From Patescibacteria group bacterium (GTDB lineage Bacteria > Patescibacteriota > Patescibacteriia > Patescibacteriales > WJLG01), in the NCBI GenBank assembly GCA_028716485.1, contig JAQUPS010000004.1:37179-81193 (forward strand): 44,015 nucleotides of DNA. The letters are read 5' to 3'. The first letter of the stretch is position 1, and every line of letters begins with the position of its first letter. Below the pieces are notes generated by a model that was not told the DNA's origin, did no database searches, and saw nothing but the letters and a program-made list of their open reading frames with translations. This document shows positions 33,073 to 42,077 of this stretch, piece after piece. The position numbers were made by a program, and so were the translations under genes.

Positions 33073-35772
33073 ATGGAGACCGCCTATCCTTTAAGCGAGA
33101 AAAAGTTAGACAAGATTTTCAATCCCGGGACGATTGCCGTCATCGGAGCTTCGGATCGGGAAGGCGGAGTTGGCAATGCCTTAATGAAAAATCTGATTGG
33201 CAATAATTATCACGGCATTGTTTATCCGGTCAATCCCAACCGCGAAAGCGTGGCCGGGATAAAAGCCTATCCGCGGATCGGCGATATTCCCGATAAGATC
33301 GATTTGGCGATTATCGCTACTGCCGCGCCAAGCGTTCCGGCTATCGCCGAAGAATGCGGTAAAGCTGGCGCGGCCGGTTTGATGATTATTTCTTCCGGTT
33401 TTGACGAAATCGGCGCCAAAGGCAAGAAGATGAGCGAAGAAATTTCCGCCACTGCCCGCGAATACGACATGCGCGTTATCGGCCCGAATTGCCTGGGTTT
33501 TATCCGCCCGTCAATAAATCTGAACGCCAGCTTTGCCAACAAGATGGCTTTGCCCGGCCACATCGCTTTTATTTCCCAGTCCGGCGCGCTATGCACCGCC
33601 ATTCTTGATTGGTCGCTGAAGAACAACGTCGGTTTCTCGCACTTTGTTTCCATCGGCGAAACGATTGATATTTCTTATCATGATTTGATCGATTATTTCG
33701 GCGATGATCCGGACACGGACAATATTCTGATTTATATGGAATCGCTCAAAGAAGCGCGGAAATTCATGAGCGCAGCGCGAGCCTTTTCGCGCGCCAAGCC
33801 GATCGTGGTTTTGAAAGTTGGGCGCACCGAAGCCGGGGCGCAGGCGGCTAAATCGCATACCGGCGCCTTGACCGGCAATGACGCGGTTTACGACGCGGCG
33901 TTTGAGCGAGCCGGTATCATCCGCGTCGACGGAGCGCTGGATCTTTTTCATGTGGCCAAGATTTTGGCCATGCAAAAAAGGCCGGCGGATAATCGAGTCG
34001 CGGTCATTACCAATGCCGGCGGGCCGGGCGTCATCGCCGCTGACCGGTTGGCCATGAAGGGCGGGCGCTTGGCCAAATTATCACGTTCAACTGTTTCTGA
34101 ATTAAAAAAGATTTTGCCGTCCGCCGCTTCCGCGGCCAATCCGGTTGATGTTCTGGGCGATGCCGATGCGCATCGTTATCGGCAGGCGGTAGAATTATGT
34201 TTGGCTGATCCGAATGTCGATGCCGCTTTGGTAATCCTGACTCCGCAGGAAATGACCAGTCCGACCGATGTGGCCAGACAGATTGTTTCCATTAAGAATA
34301 AAACCGGAAAAACCATGCTCGCTTCCTGGATGGGCGGCGATGATGTGGCCGAAGGGCGGTCGATTTTGGAAAAAGGCAATATTCCGATCTACCGCACACC
34401 CGAAGAAGCGGTGGATATTTTTATGTATGTGGACAGCTATCGCCGTCGTTTGGAATTTTTGAAAGAAACGCCGGGCTCAATGCCGCACGCTTTCAAGCCT
34501 AAGACGGAAAAAAATCGCGCGCTGGTGGAAAAAGTAATCGCCGACGGCCGGACAGTGATGACTGAAGCCGAGGCCAAGGAAATGATTGCCAATTATGGCA
34601 TACCGGTGGCGAAAAACGGCGTGGCCAATTCCGCGGCGGAGGCGGGCGCGATTGCCGAAAAAATCGGCTTCCCGGTAGTGATGAAAATTTTGTCGCCGGA
34701 TATTTTGCACAAGACTGATATCGGCGGCGTAAAATTGAATATCAATTCCCGCGTCGAGGCGGAACAGGCTTATCAGGGAATTATAGTCGGCGCCAAGAAA
34801 GTTCCTAAGGCGAAAATCGACGGCGTGTTCATTGAAGCGATGACTAAAAAACGCTACGAGCTTTTGATCGGCTGCAAGAAAGACGAAGTTTTCGGGCCGG
34901 CGATCGTTTTTGGCATGGGCGGCGTGGCTGTGGAAGTCTTCCGCGACACAGCCGTGGGTTTGCCGCCGCTGAATATGTCGCTCGCTTTGAAAATGATCCA
35001 GGAAACCAAAGTTTATAAATTACTCGAAGGCTATCGCGGCATGCCGGGCGTCGATATCGAAGCGATTCAATTCTTGCTTTATAAATTCGCTTACTTAGTC
35101 AGCGATTTTCCAGAAATAAAAGAATTGGATATCAATCCTTTCGCGGTTGATGAAAACGGCGGCGTGGTTTTGGACGCCAAAGTAATTCTGGACGAGAAAG
35201 TCTTGGGCGTGAAGCGCGCGCCGTATTCCCATCTGGTCATTTCGCCCTATCCGAAAGAATTCGAGACAACGATGGGGGTCAAATCTTCTTCCGGAAAAAT
35301 TGCTAAAGTTTTTGTCCGGCCGCTTCGCCCGGAAGACGAGGAATTAGTCGCGGGGTTTTTCCACCATCTGTCGCCGGCTTCGCAGAAGGATCGCTACTTG
35401 CAGGTAATCAAGAAAATCGACCATGAATTTCTATTGCGCTTTACCCAAAATGACTATGACCGCGAAATCGGCTTGGAAGCGGAGATTTTGATAGGCAAAA
35501 AACCGCAGATGATCGGCGCCGTAAGATTGATCATCGATCCTTATGGAGAATCGGCCAAGTTGTCAGTAGTGATAATCGATAGCTGGCAAAGCAAAGGTTT
35601 AGGCGGCGAATTGACCGATCACATGCTGGAAATCGCTCGCGGCCGCGGCGTGAAAAAAATCTGGATAGAATTCTTCCCGACCAATAAAAGAATCATAAAA
35701 ATCTTGGAGAAACGCAATTTTACTATCAAAGCACGAGGAAAAATAATGATGGGGGAGTTGGAACTGGAATGA
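33073..35772 (+). CDS. ADP-forming acyl-CoA synthetase (alpha+beta) fused to GNAT acetyltransferase (Pat-like architecture)
   Basis: FNPGTIAVIGASDREGGVGNALMKNL; SHTGALTGNDAVYDAAFERAG; ATP-grasp GFPVVMKILSPDILHKTDIGGVKLN; C-terminal VRPLRPEDEELV...GLGGELTDHMLEIARGRG. Confidence 0.92.
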   Translation: METAYPLSEKKLDKIFNPGTIAVIGASDREGGVGNALMKNLIGNNYHGIVYPVNPNRESVAGIKAYPRIGDIPDKIDLAIIATAAPSVPAIAEECGKAGAAGLMIISSGFDEIGAKGKKMSEEISATAREYDMRVIGPNCLGFIRPSINLNASFANKMALPGHIAFISQSGALCTAILDWSLKNNVGFSHFVSIGETIDISYHDLIDYFGDDPDTDNILIYMESLKEARKFMSAARAFSRAKPIVVLKVGRTEAGAQAAKSHTGALTGNDAVYDAAFERAGIIRVDGALDLFHVAKILAMQKRPADNRVAVITNAGGPGVIAADRLAMKGGRLAKLSRSTVSELKKILPSAASAANPVDVLGDADAHRYRQAVELCLADPNVDAALVILTPQEMTSPTDVARQIVSIKNKTGKTMLASWMGGDDVAEGRSILEKGNIPIYRTPEEAVDIFMYVDSYRRRLEFLKETPGSMPHAFKPKTEKNRALVEKVIADGRTVMTEAEAKEMIANYGIPVAKNGVANSAAEAGAIAEKIGFPVVMKILSPDILHKTDIGGVKLNINSRVEAEQAYQGIIVGAKKVPKAKIDGVFIEAMTKKRYELLIGCKKDEVFGPAIVFGMGGVAVEVFRDTAVGLPPLNMSLALKMIQETKVYKLLEGYRGMPGVDIEAIQFLLYKFAYLVSDFPEIKELDINPFAVDENGGVVLDAKVILDEKVLGVKRAPYSHLVISPYPKEFETTMGVKSSSGKIAKVFVRPLRPEDEELVAGFFHHLSPASQKDRYLQVIKKIDHEFLLRFTQNDYDREIGLEAEILIGKKPQMIGAVRLIIDPYGESAKLSVVIIDSWQSKGLGGELTDHMLEIARGRGVKKIWIEFFPTNKRIIKILEKRNFTIKARGKIMMGELELE

Positions 35773-35832
35773 ATTTAAAATGAAGAAGCAGAGGGGGAGG
35801 GGAATAATCGCTCGAAGCATTAAATAGAATTT

Positions 35833-35905
35833 GTAGTATGTAGCATGTAGTATGCAGTATGGTTTAAAATTATTTCCATACTACATGCTTCATACCGCAT
35901 GCTAC
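35833..35905. repeat. Hairpin with heptamer arms (gtagtat gtagcat gtagtat gcagtat / catacta catgctt cataccg catgcta)
   Basis: Period 7 on both arms, directly upstream of murJ. Confidence 0.85.
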
Positions 35906-35911
35906 TGAAAT

Positions 35912-37561
35912 ATGATAAAGAGATTGTTCAACAAAGAAATCAATAGCATCACCGTGGCGGCGATTTTGGTCGCGCTGTCTTCGCTGGTCAGCCGCTTGCT
36001 CGGCGTTTTGCGCGACCGGATTTTGGCCGGACAATTCGGCGCCGGGGCGACGCTTGATGCTTATTACGCCGCTTTCCGCGTGCCGGATTTGATTTTTAAT
36101 CTGTTGGTTTTGGGCGCGCTGTCGGCCGGCTTGATTCCCGTTTTCACTTATTTGATCAAAGATTTTAAAGGTACGATTACCAATTTATTCGGTTTGGAAA
36201 ATACCGAGGCTTGGCGGCTGATCAATAATACTTTGAATCTGATGCTGATTTCACTGGGGCTGCTTTCTCTGCTGGGAATAATTTTTGCCGAACCGCTGAT
36301 CAAGACGATCATCGCCCCGGGATTCTCGCCGGAATTGCAGGCGCGCACGGCCGCTTTGAGCCGGATAATGTTTTTGTCGCCGATACTTCTGGCCGTGTCC
36401 AGTATTTTCAGCGGCGTTTTGCAATCATTCAAAAGATTTTTTGTTTATTCCCTGGCGCCGATAATGTATAACATCGGCATTATCATCGGCGCGTTATTTT
36501 TAGTGCCGCTTTGGGGAATCTACGGTTTGGCATGGGGCGTGGTGGCCGGAGCGCTGTTGCATATGCTCATCCAGATGCCGACCGTTTTTGCTTTGGGCTA
36601 CAAATACGCGCCGATTTTGGATTTGGCTGACAAAAATTTGCGGAAAATTATCACAATGATGGTGCCGCGCACTTTAAGCTTGGCGGTTTCACAATTGAAT
36701 TTAGTGGTGATTACGGCAATCGCTTCGGGCTTGACTGTCGGCTCGCTCACGGTTTTCAATCTGGCGAATAACCTGCAATATTTTCCTATCGGAATCTTCG
36801 GCATTTCTTTCGCCATCGCCGCTTTTCCCGCTTTGTCGGCCGCGGCCAATGATAATAAAAAAATGGTGCGGGATTTTTCCTGGACCTTCCGGCAGATTTT
36901 GTTTTTCATCGTGCCTTCGACGATTCTGCTTCTGGTTTTGCGGGCGCAAATCGTCCGCGTCATTTTGGGTTCCGGTCAATTCAGCTGGGATGCCACGACC
37001 TTGACTTTCAATACTTTGGGATATTTTTCCATCAGCCTTTTTGCCCAAGCCACCATTCCCTTGTTGATCAGGGTTTTTTACGCCCGCGAGGATTCGAAAA
37101 CGCCATTTATCATCGGTTTGATTTCCGTGGCGGCTAACGTTTTTTTGGCTTTTTATTTTTCCGCCCGTCTGGGCGTCGGCGGTCTGGCCTTGTCTTTTTC
37201 CCTGGCCAATATTATCAATTTCGTTCTCTTGTGGCTTTTGCTCCACTTTACGCTGGGCGATCTGAATGAAGGGAAAATTTTTATTTCCGTCATTAAGTTT
37301 TCTTTGGCCGGATTGGTCTGCGGTTTTGTCGCCCAGGAAATGAAAGGGATTATCTGGCCGCTGATTGATATGACCAAATTTTGGGGAGTTTTGGTTCAGG
37401 GCGCGGTCGCGGGATTTTCCGGCTTGATCGCTTATGCCATCCTTTGCGCTCTGCTAAGAAGCGAAGAAATGGCCAGCTTCATCGCCTCGGCCAAAAGCCG
37501 CCTATTGCGAATTATGGCGAAAAATCCGCCGACATCGATCGAGTCAATCGAAGAGCCGTAA
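35912..37561 (+). CDS. murJ: Lipid II flippase MurJ
   Basis: LVSRLLGVLRDRILAGQFGAGATLDAYYAAFRVPDLIFNLLVLGALSAGLIPVFTYL. Confidence 0.95.
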   Translation: MIKRLFNKEINSITVAAILVALSSLVSRLLGVLRDRILAGQFGAGATLDAYYAAFRVPDLIFNLLVLGALSAGLIPVFTYLIKDFKGTITNLFGLENTEAWRLINNTLNLMLISLGLLSLLGIIFAEPLIKTIIAPGFSPELQARTAALSRIMFLSPILLAVSSIFSGVLQSFKRFFVYSLAPIMYNIGIIIGALFLVPLWGIYGLAWGVVAGALLHMLIQMPTVFALGYKYAPILDLADKNLRKIITMMVPRTLSLAVSQLNLVVITAIASGLTVGSLTVFNLANNLQYFPIGIFGISFAIAAFPALSAAANDNKKMVRDFSWTFRQILFFIVPSTILLLVLRAQIVRVILGSGQFSWDATTLTFNTLGYFSISLFAQATIPLLIRVFYAREDSKTPFIIGLISVAANVFLAFYFSARLGVGGLALSFSLANIINFVLLWLLLHFTLGDLNEGKIFISVIKFSLAGLVCGFVAQEMKGIIWPLIDMTKFWGVLVQGAVAGFSGLIAYAILCALLRSEEMASFIASAKSRLLRIMAKNPPTSIESIEEP

Positions 37562-37565
37562 AATT

Positions 37566-37593
37566 ATGATAAATGATAGATGATGAATGGTAA
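37566..37593. repeat. Heptamer array tgataaa tgataga tgatgaa tggtaaa
   Basis: Four contiguous 7-nt units. Confidence 0.6.
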
Positions 37594-37655
37594 ATTGTTG
37601 GCATTATTAAGAAGAATGCCACTTTTTTATTTAGAAGTTCTAAAAATTAATTATC

Positions 37656-37818
37656 GCGAGCATTGAAAAATTTTGGAATAAGCACGAGCGTAGAAGCCGT
37701 GCAAAATCCCGTTGTCCGAAGCCCCGCTTCATTATTATATTTTTATTAATAAAAGCGGGGCAAGTATAGGGATTTTGCTAGGCTTCATAGCGAGTGCGCC
37801 AAAATTTTTCCTGTGAGC
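37656..37818 (-). repeat. Nested-hairpin element E, copy 2 (inverted relative to copy 1)
   Basis: Reverse complement aligns to 32884-33024 with conserved tagcaaaatNNNtatacttgcc and ggcttcggacaacgNNattttgcacggcttctacgct. Confidence 0.92.
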
Positions 37819-37821
37819 AAG

Positions 37822-37872
37822 TCCCCTCTAAAAAGAGGGGTGGCAGGCCGCCTCGGCCTGACGGGGTGTGTT
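37822..37872. repeat. Element C copy
   Basis: tcccctctaaaaagaggggtggcaggccgcctcggcctgacggggtgtgtt. Confidence 0.85.
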
Positions 37873-37875
37873 GTT

Positions 37876-37900
37876 TTCGCCACTTTTTTCGAAAAAAGTG
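37876..37900. repeat. Short hairpin gccacttttttcgaaaaaagtggc
   Basis: Perfect palindrome, third copy in window. Confidence 0.85.
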
Positions 37901-38028
37901 GCAAAAGAAGTTGGTTGAACAATTTTAGCAAAAAAACATTCTTCATTTGACCAAACCCTTGATAAAAGATACTATATTCATAGTAAAGAGGTTGATTTTT
38001 CACCCATTTTTATTGTTTAGAGTGTATC

Positions 38029-39891
38029 ATGAAGAACATCCGCAATTTTTGCATTATCGCCCATATCGACCACGGCAAATCCACTTTTTCTGACCGGCTT
38101 TTAGAGCTGACCGGCACCATCGAAAAACGGAAAATGCGCGAGCAGTTTCTGGATAAATTGGATTTGGAGCGCGAACGCGGCATCACCATCAAATTAAAAC
38201 CTGTCACCATGCATTGGGAAGGGTATATTTTGAATTTGATAGACACGCCCGGACACGTGGATTTTTCTTATGAAGTTTCCCGTTCGCTCGCGGCAGTGGA
38301 AGGAGCGATTTTATTGATTGATGCCACGCAAGGAATCCAGGCGCAGACGCTGGCTAATTTATATTTGGCGCTGAAAGAAGATTTAACCGTCATCCCGGTC
38401 ATCAATAAGATCGATTTGCCGGCGGCTGATGTGCCGAAAGTGAAGCGGGAAATAATCAATTTGATCGGCTGCAAAGATGAAGATATTTTTTTAGCGTCGG
38501 GAAAAACCGGCGAGGGCGTGGAAAAAGTTCTGCGCGAAGTGATCGCCAAAGTTCCGTCACCAGATAAATTTGTTAGATGCTCTGATTTGCCGCGAGGAAA
38601 ATCCGGCGCTGACCCACCCCGTCAGGCCGACGCGGCCTGCCACCCCTCCCGAGAGGGGAATCCGGCGCGCGCTTTGATTTTTGATTCTAATTATGACGAA
38701 TATAAAGGAGTGGTCGCGCACGTGCGGGTGATGGACGGCGCCTTTAAGAAGGGCGACAAGATAAAATTATACAATACGAAAATTGTCAGCGAGGCTTTGG
38801 ACATCGGTATTTTTAATCCCGAATATCAGCCGACCGGAGAATTAAGCACCGGCGAGGTCGGCTATATAGTCACTAGTTTTAAAAATGTTTCCGAGTGCGC
38901 CGTCGGAGATACGGTTACGACCGTGGCCGATTTTGATAAGATTGAGCCGTTGAAAGGCTATGAACAGGTTAAGCCGATGGTTTTTGCCGGAATTTTTCCC
39001 CGCGAAGGCGACGATTTCCAGACTTTGCGCGAAGCGATGGATCGCCTGAAATTGAATGACGCTTCTTTCTCTTATGAGCCGGAACATTCCGAGGCGCTGG
39101 GATTCGGTTTTCGTTGCGGATTTCTGGGGCTGCTGCATCTGGAAATTTTTCAGGAAAGATTAAGCCGCGAGTTCAATCTGGATCTGATCGTTACCGTGCC
39201 GAGCGTGGCTTATAAAGTTTTCAAAAGAAACGGCGAAGAAATAATCATCCGTACGCCGCAAAAATTGCCCGGGCCGACCGAGGTTGCTAAAATCGAAGAG
39301 CCGTGGGTAACTTTGGATGTGATCGTACCCAAGGATTATATCGGCAAGGTGATGGAATTGGCCGTTGATAAAAAAGGGATTTATAAAAACACCGAATACC
39401 TGGACGAATCGTGCGTCATTCTGCATTATGACTTGCCGATGGCTTCGATCCTGACGGATTTTTATGATAAGATAAAAAGCGCCAGCTCCGGCTTCGCCTC
39501 GATAAATTATGAATTTTTGGATTATCGGCCGGCCAAAGTCGTCCGCCTGGATATTCTGGTGGCCGAAGAGCCGATCGAGGCTTTGTCCACTATCGTTTAT
39601 GAAGATGACGCTTTCCGGCAAGGCCGGGCGGTGGTGGAAATTTTGAAAGACACTTTGCCGCGGCAGATGTTCGTGGTGAAATTGCAGGCTTCGGTCCAGG
39701 GGAAAATAATTGCCGCCGAAAGATTATCGGCTTTGCGCAAAGACGTGACGGCCAAATTATATGGCGGAGATGTTTCTAGAAAACGCAAGCTTTTGGAAAA
39801 ACAGAAAAAAGGCAAGAAGAAAATGATGGCCGCCGGACGAGGCTCGGTTGAGATACCGCCAGAGACTTTCGTGAAGATACTTAAGAAATAA
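38029..39891 (+). CDS. lepA: Elongation factor 4 (LepA)
   Basis: NIRNFCIIAHIDHGKSTFSDRLLELTG; LIDTPGHVDFSYEVSRSLAAVEGAILLIDATQGIQAQTLAN. Confidence 0.96.
   Translation: MKNIRNFCIIAHIDHGKSTFSDRLLELTGTIEKRKMREQFLDKLDLERERGITIKLKPVTMHWEGYILNLIDTPGHVDFSYEVSRSLAAVEGAILLIDATQGIQAQTLANLYLALKEDLTVIPVINKIDLPAADVPKVKREIINLIGCKDEDIFLASGKTGEGVEKVLREVIAKVPSPDKFVRCSDLPRGKSGADPPRQADAACHPSREGNPARALIFDSNYDEYKGVVAHVRVMDGAFKKGDKIKLYNTKIVSEALDIGIFNPEYQPTGELSTGEVGYIVTSFKNVSECAVGDTVTTVADFDKIEPLKGYEQVKPMVFAGIFPREGDDFQTLREAMDRLKLNDASFSYEPEHSEALGFGFRCGFLGLLHLEIFQERLSREFNLDLIVTVPSVAYKVFKRNGEEIIIRTPQKLPGPTEVAKIEEPWVTLDVIVPKDYIGKVMELAVDKKGIYKNTEYLDESCVILHYDLPMASILTDFYDKIKSASSGFASINYEFLDYRPAKVVRLDILVAEEPIEALSTIVYEDDAFRQGRAVVEILKDTLPRQMFVVKLQASVQGKIIAAERLSALRKDVTAKLYGGDVSRKRKLLEKQKKGKKKMMAAGRGSVEIPPETFVKILKK
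38610..38660. repeat. Element C copy (reverse) inside lepA
   Basis: tgacccaccccgtcaggccgacgcggcctgccacccctcccgagaggggaa encodes DPPRQADAACHPSREG. Confidence 0.92.
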
Positions 39892-40014
39892 TTTTAAAAT
39901 CACAAATCTAAATTTTAAAATAAATCAAAAATATTAAATTTATATTTTAGATTCATTAAATTTTTATCGGGCGAAAATGAATCATTTGAATTTAAAATTA
40001 TTTATAATATCGAT

Positions 40015-40113
40015 ATGATTAAAAGAAAAGTCATCGTCAAAATCGTCTGGATCTTTATTTCCTTCATGGTTATTTTTTCCATGGTCGCCTGGACGGTCGG
40101 CACGTCATGGTGA
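40015..40113 (+). CDS. 32-aa single-TM small protein
   Basis: MIKRKVIVKIVWIFISFMVIFSMVAWTVGTSW. Confidence 0.5.
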   Translation: MIKRKVIVKIVWIFISFMVIFSMVAWTVGTSW

Positions 40114-40159
40114 AATCTGAAATTCGAAATCCTAAACAAAGTTCGCGGTATTCGGATAT
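40111..40159. repeat. Heptamer array tgaaatc tgaaatt cgaaatc ctaaaca aagttcg cggtatt cggatat
   Basis: Seven contiguous 7-nt units. Confidence 0.6.
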
Positions 40160-40162
40160 TTC

Positions 40163-40189
40163 GCCTGCCTGCCGGTAGACAGGTAGGTT
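40163..40189. repeat. Degenerate element B (cgcctgcctgccggtagacaggtaggttcg)
   Basis: Imperfect copy of cctgcctgccggcaggcagg. Confidence 0.7.
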
Positions 40190-40197
40190 CGGATTAT

Positions 40198-42030
40198 ATG
40201 TTTTTTATGAACAAAATCTGGCAAATTGCGCCTAAGGCTCGCGAAGAATTTTTCAAGAAATTTCCCGAATACGACCGGGTGATTTTGCAATTGCTGCATA
40301 ACCGCGGCTTGCGGGAAAGCGAAGAGATCGATTTGTTCCTGCATGGCCATTTTGAAAATAATCATAATCCGTTTTTATTCAATAAAATGGCAGAGGCGAT
40401 CGCCCTAACTATCGAATATATCAAGCGCGGCGACAAGATTTGCATTTACGGCGATTACGATGCCGATGGCATGACGGCCTCGGCTTTATTGAATGAAGTT
40501 TTGTCCACTTTGCGCGCTGATTGTTTCGTTTATATTCCCGATCGATCCAGCGAGGGGTATGGCTTGCATCAAGAAGCGATTGATAAGGCGATAAAAAAAG
40601 GCGCAAAGCTTTTAATTACCGTTGATGGCGGTATCCGCAATAATAAAGAAGTCGATTATGCCATCGAGCGGGGATTGGCGGTAATCATCACCGATCATCA
40701 CACGCCGCCGGAAGATGCGGCCGATTTGCCGGCCTGTCTGACAATTAATCCGCATCTGCAAGGCGAAAAATATCCCTTTAAATTCTTGGCCGGCGTGGGC
40801 GTGGCTTTCAAATTTTGTCAGGCCTTGGTGGAAAAATCAAAATTGAACGCCGAGCAGAAAAAAAAGATTCTGGAAAAGATTTTGGATCTGGTGGCCATCG
40901 GCACGGTCGCTGATTGCGTTACGCTGTTCGGCGAAAACCGGCTGCTCTTGAAAAAAGGCTTGGAAGTTTTGAACGCGACCAAGAGAATCGGATTGAAAGA
41001 ATTATTCAAGGCGGCTAAAATCGAGGGAAGAGAATTGGAAGCCTGGAATATCGGTTTCCAAATCGGGCCGCGCCTTAACGCTTCCAGCCGGATGGGTTCG
41101 GCCGGCAATGCTTACAATTTGCTTTCAACTCGCGATAAAGCCGAGGCGGAAAAAGAAGCTGAATTGCTCAATGACCGCAATCAGCGCCGGCAGAAAGAAA
41201 CGGAAGAATTGGTTTTGGAAGTCGAGGAGCAGATAAAAAAGCAGTTAGACGAAAAAATAATCATCGGCATCTGTCCGGAAAAGTCTAAGCCGTGGAACGA
41301 AGGAATCATCGGTCTGGTAGCGGGAAAAATTTCGGAAAAATATTATCGCCCGACTTTAATTATCACTAAATCAGAAAAGCCCGCCTCCGCCAAGGCTGCG
41401 GCGGACAAGGGCTACAAAGGTTCGGGGCGCAGCATTGAAGAATTTAATTTATTCAAAGCGATTGAGGAGGCCGGCGATTTATTAGGCAATCACGGCGGAC
41501 ATCCGATGGCCTGCGGTTTTAATCTGACCGGAGCCAATCTTCATTTATTCGCCGATAAAATCAGAAAAATCGCCAAACGCGACCTTGGCCATCTTGAACT
41601 AGAGCCAAAATTAAAAATTGATTGTGAAATTCCGCTGGCCGATGCCAGCCGGACGCTTTATCGGGAAATCCAGAAAATCGCGCCGTTCGGCCAGCACAAT
41701 CCCGAACCTAAATTTTTAAGCGAAAATATCCAGATCAAAGATATAATGAAAATGGGCGTTAACAGCCAGCATATCAAGTTTCGTTTTACTTCGTCCGCCG
41801 AAGCCTTGGCAAGGGCGGGATCGTCGGCTATTTGGGGGGTCGGCTTTAATCATGCCGGGGAATGGGGAGATTTCAAGATCGGCGATTTAGTCGATGCTGT
41901 TTATACTTTGGACGAAAACGAATTCAACGGCAATACCACTTTGCAATTTAAATTGATTGATCTTAAGTTGCACGGCAGCGAATTGATCAAAAAAGGACAC
42001 TGGACGACGGAGACGGTGTATGTTGATTGA
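40198..42030 (+). CDS. recJ: Single-stranded-DNA-specific exonuclease RecJ
   Basis: IYGDYDADGMTASALLNEVL; VITDHHTPPE; GPRLNASSRMGSAGNAYNLL; GGHPMACGFNL. Confidence 0.95.
   Translation: MFFMNKIWQIAPKAREEFFKKFPEYDRVILQLLHNRGLRESEEIDLFLHGHFENNHNPFLFNKMAEAIALTIEYIKRGDKICIYGDYDADGMTASALLNEVLSTLRADCFVYIPDRSSEGYGLHQEAIDKAIKKGAKLLITVDGGIRNNKEVDYAIERGLAVIITDHHTPPEDAADLPACLTINPHLQGEKYPFKFLAGVGVAFKFCQALVEKSKLNAEQKKKILEKILDLVAIGTVADCVTLFGENRLLLKKGLEVLNATKRIGLKELFKAAKIEGRELEAWNIGFQIGPRLNASSRMGSAGNAYNLLSTRDKAEAEKEAELLNDRNQRRQKETEELVLEVEEQIKKQLDEKIIIGICPEKSKPWNEGIIGLVAGKISEKYYRPTLIITKSEKPASAKAAADKGYKGSGRSIEEFNLFKAIEEAGDLLGNHGGHPMACGFNLTGANLHLFADKIRKIAKRDLGHLELEPKLKIDCEIPLADASRTLYREIQKIAPFGQHNPEPKFLSENIQIKDIMKMGVNSQHIKFRFTSSAEALARAGSSAIWGVGFNHAGEWGDFKIGDLVDAVYTLDENEFNGNTTLQFKLIDLKLHGSELIKKGHWTTETVYVD
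41379..41409. repeat. Element A copy inside recJ (forward)
   Basis: gcccgcctccgccaaggctgcggcggacaag encodes PASAKAAADK. Confidence 0.88.
41791..41828. repeat. Element A copy inside recJ (reverse)
   Basis: cttcgtccgccgaagccttggcaagggcgggatcgtcg; encodes SSAEALARAGSS. Confidence 0.82.
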
Positions 42031-42077
42031 TAATAGACTGTAAAACTATTTTATAATTTATAGAAAATTTTAAATAG

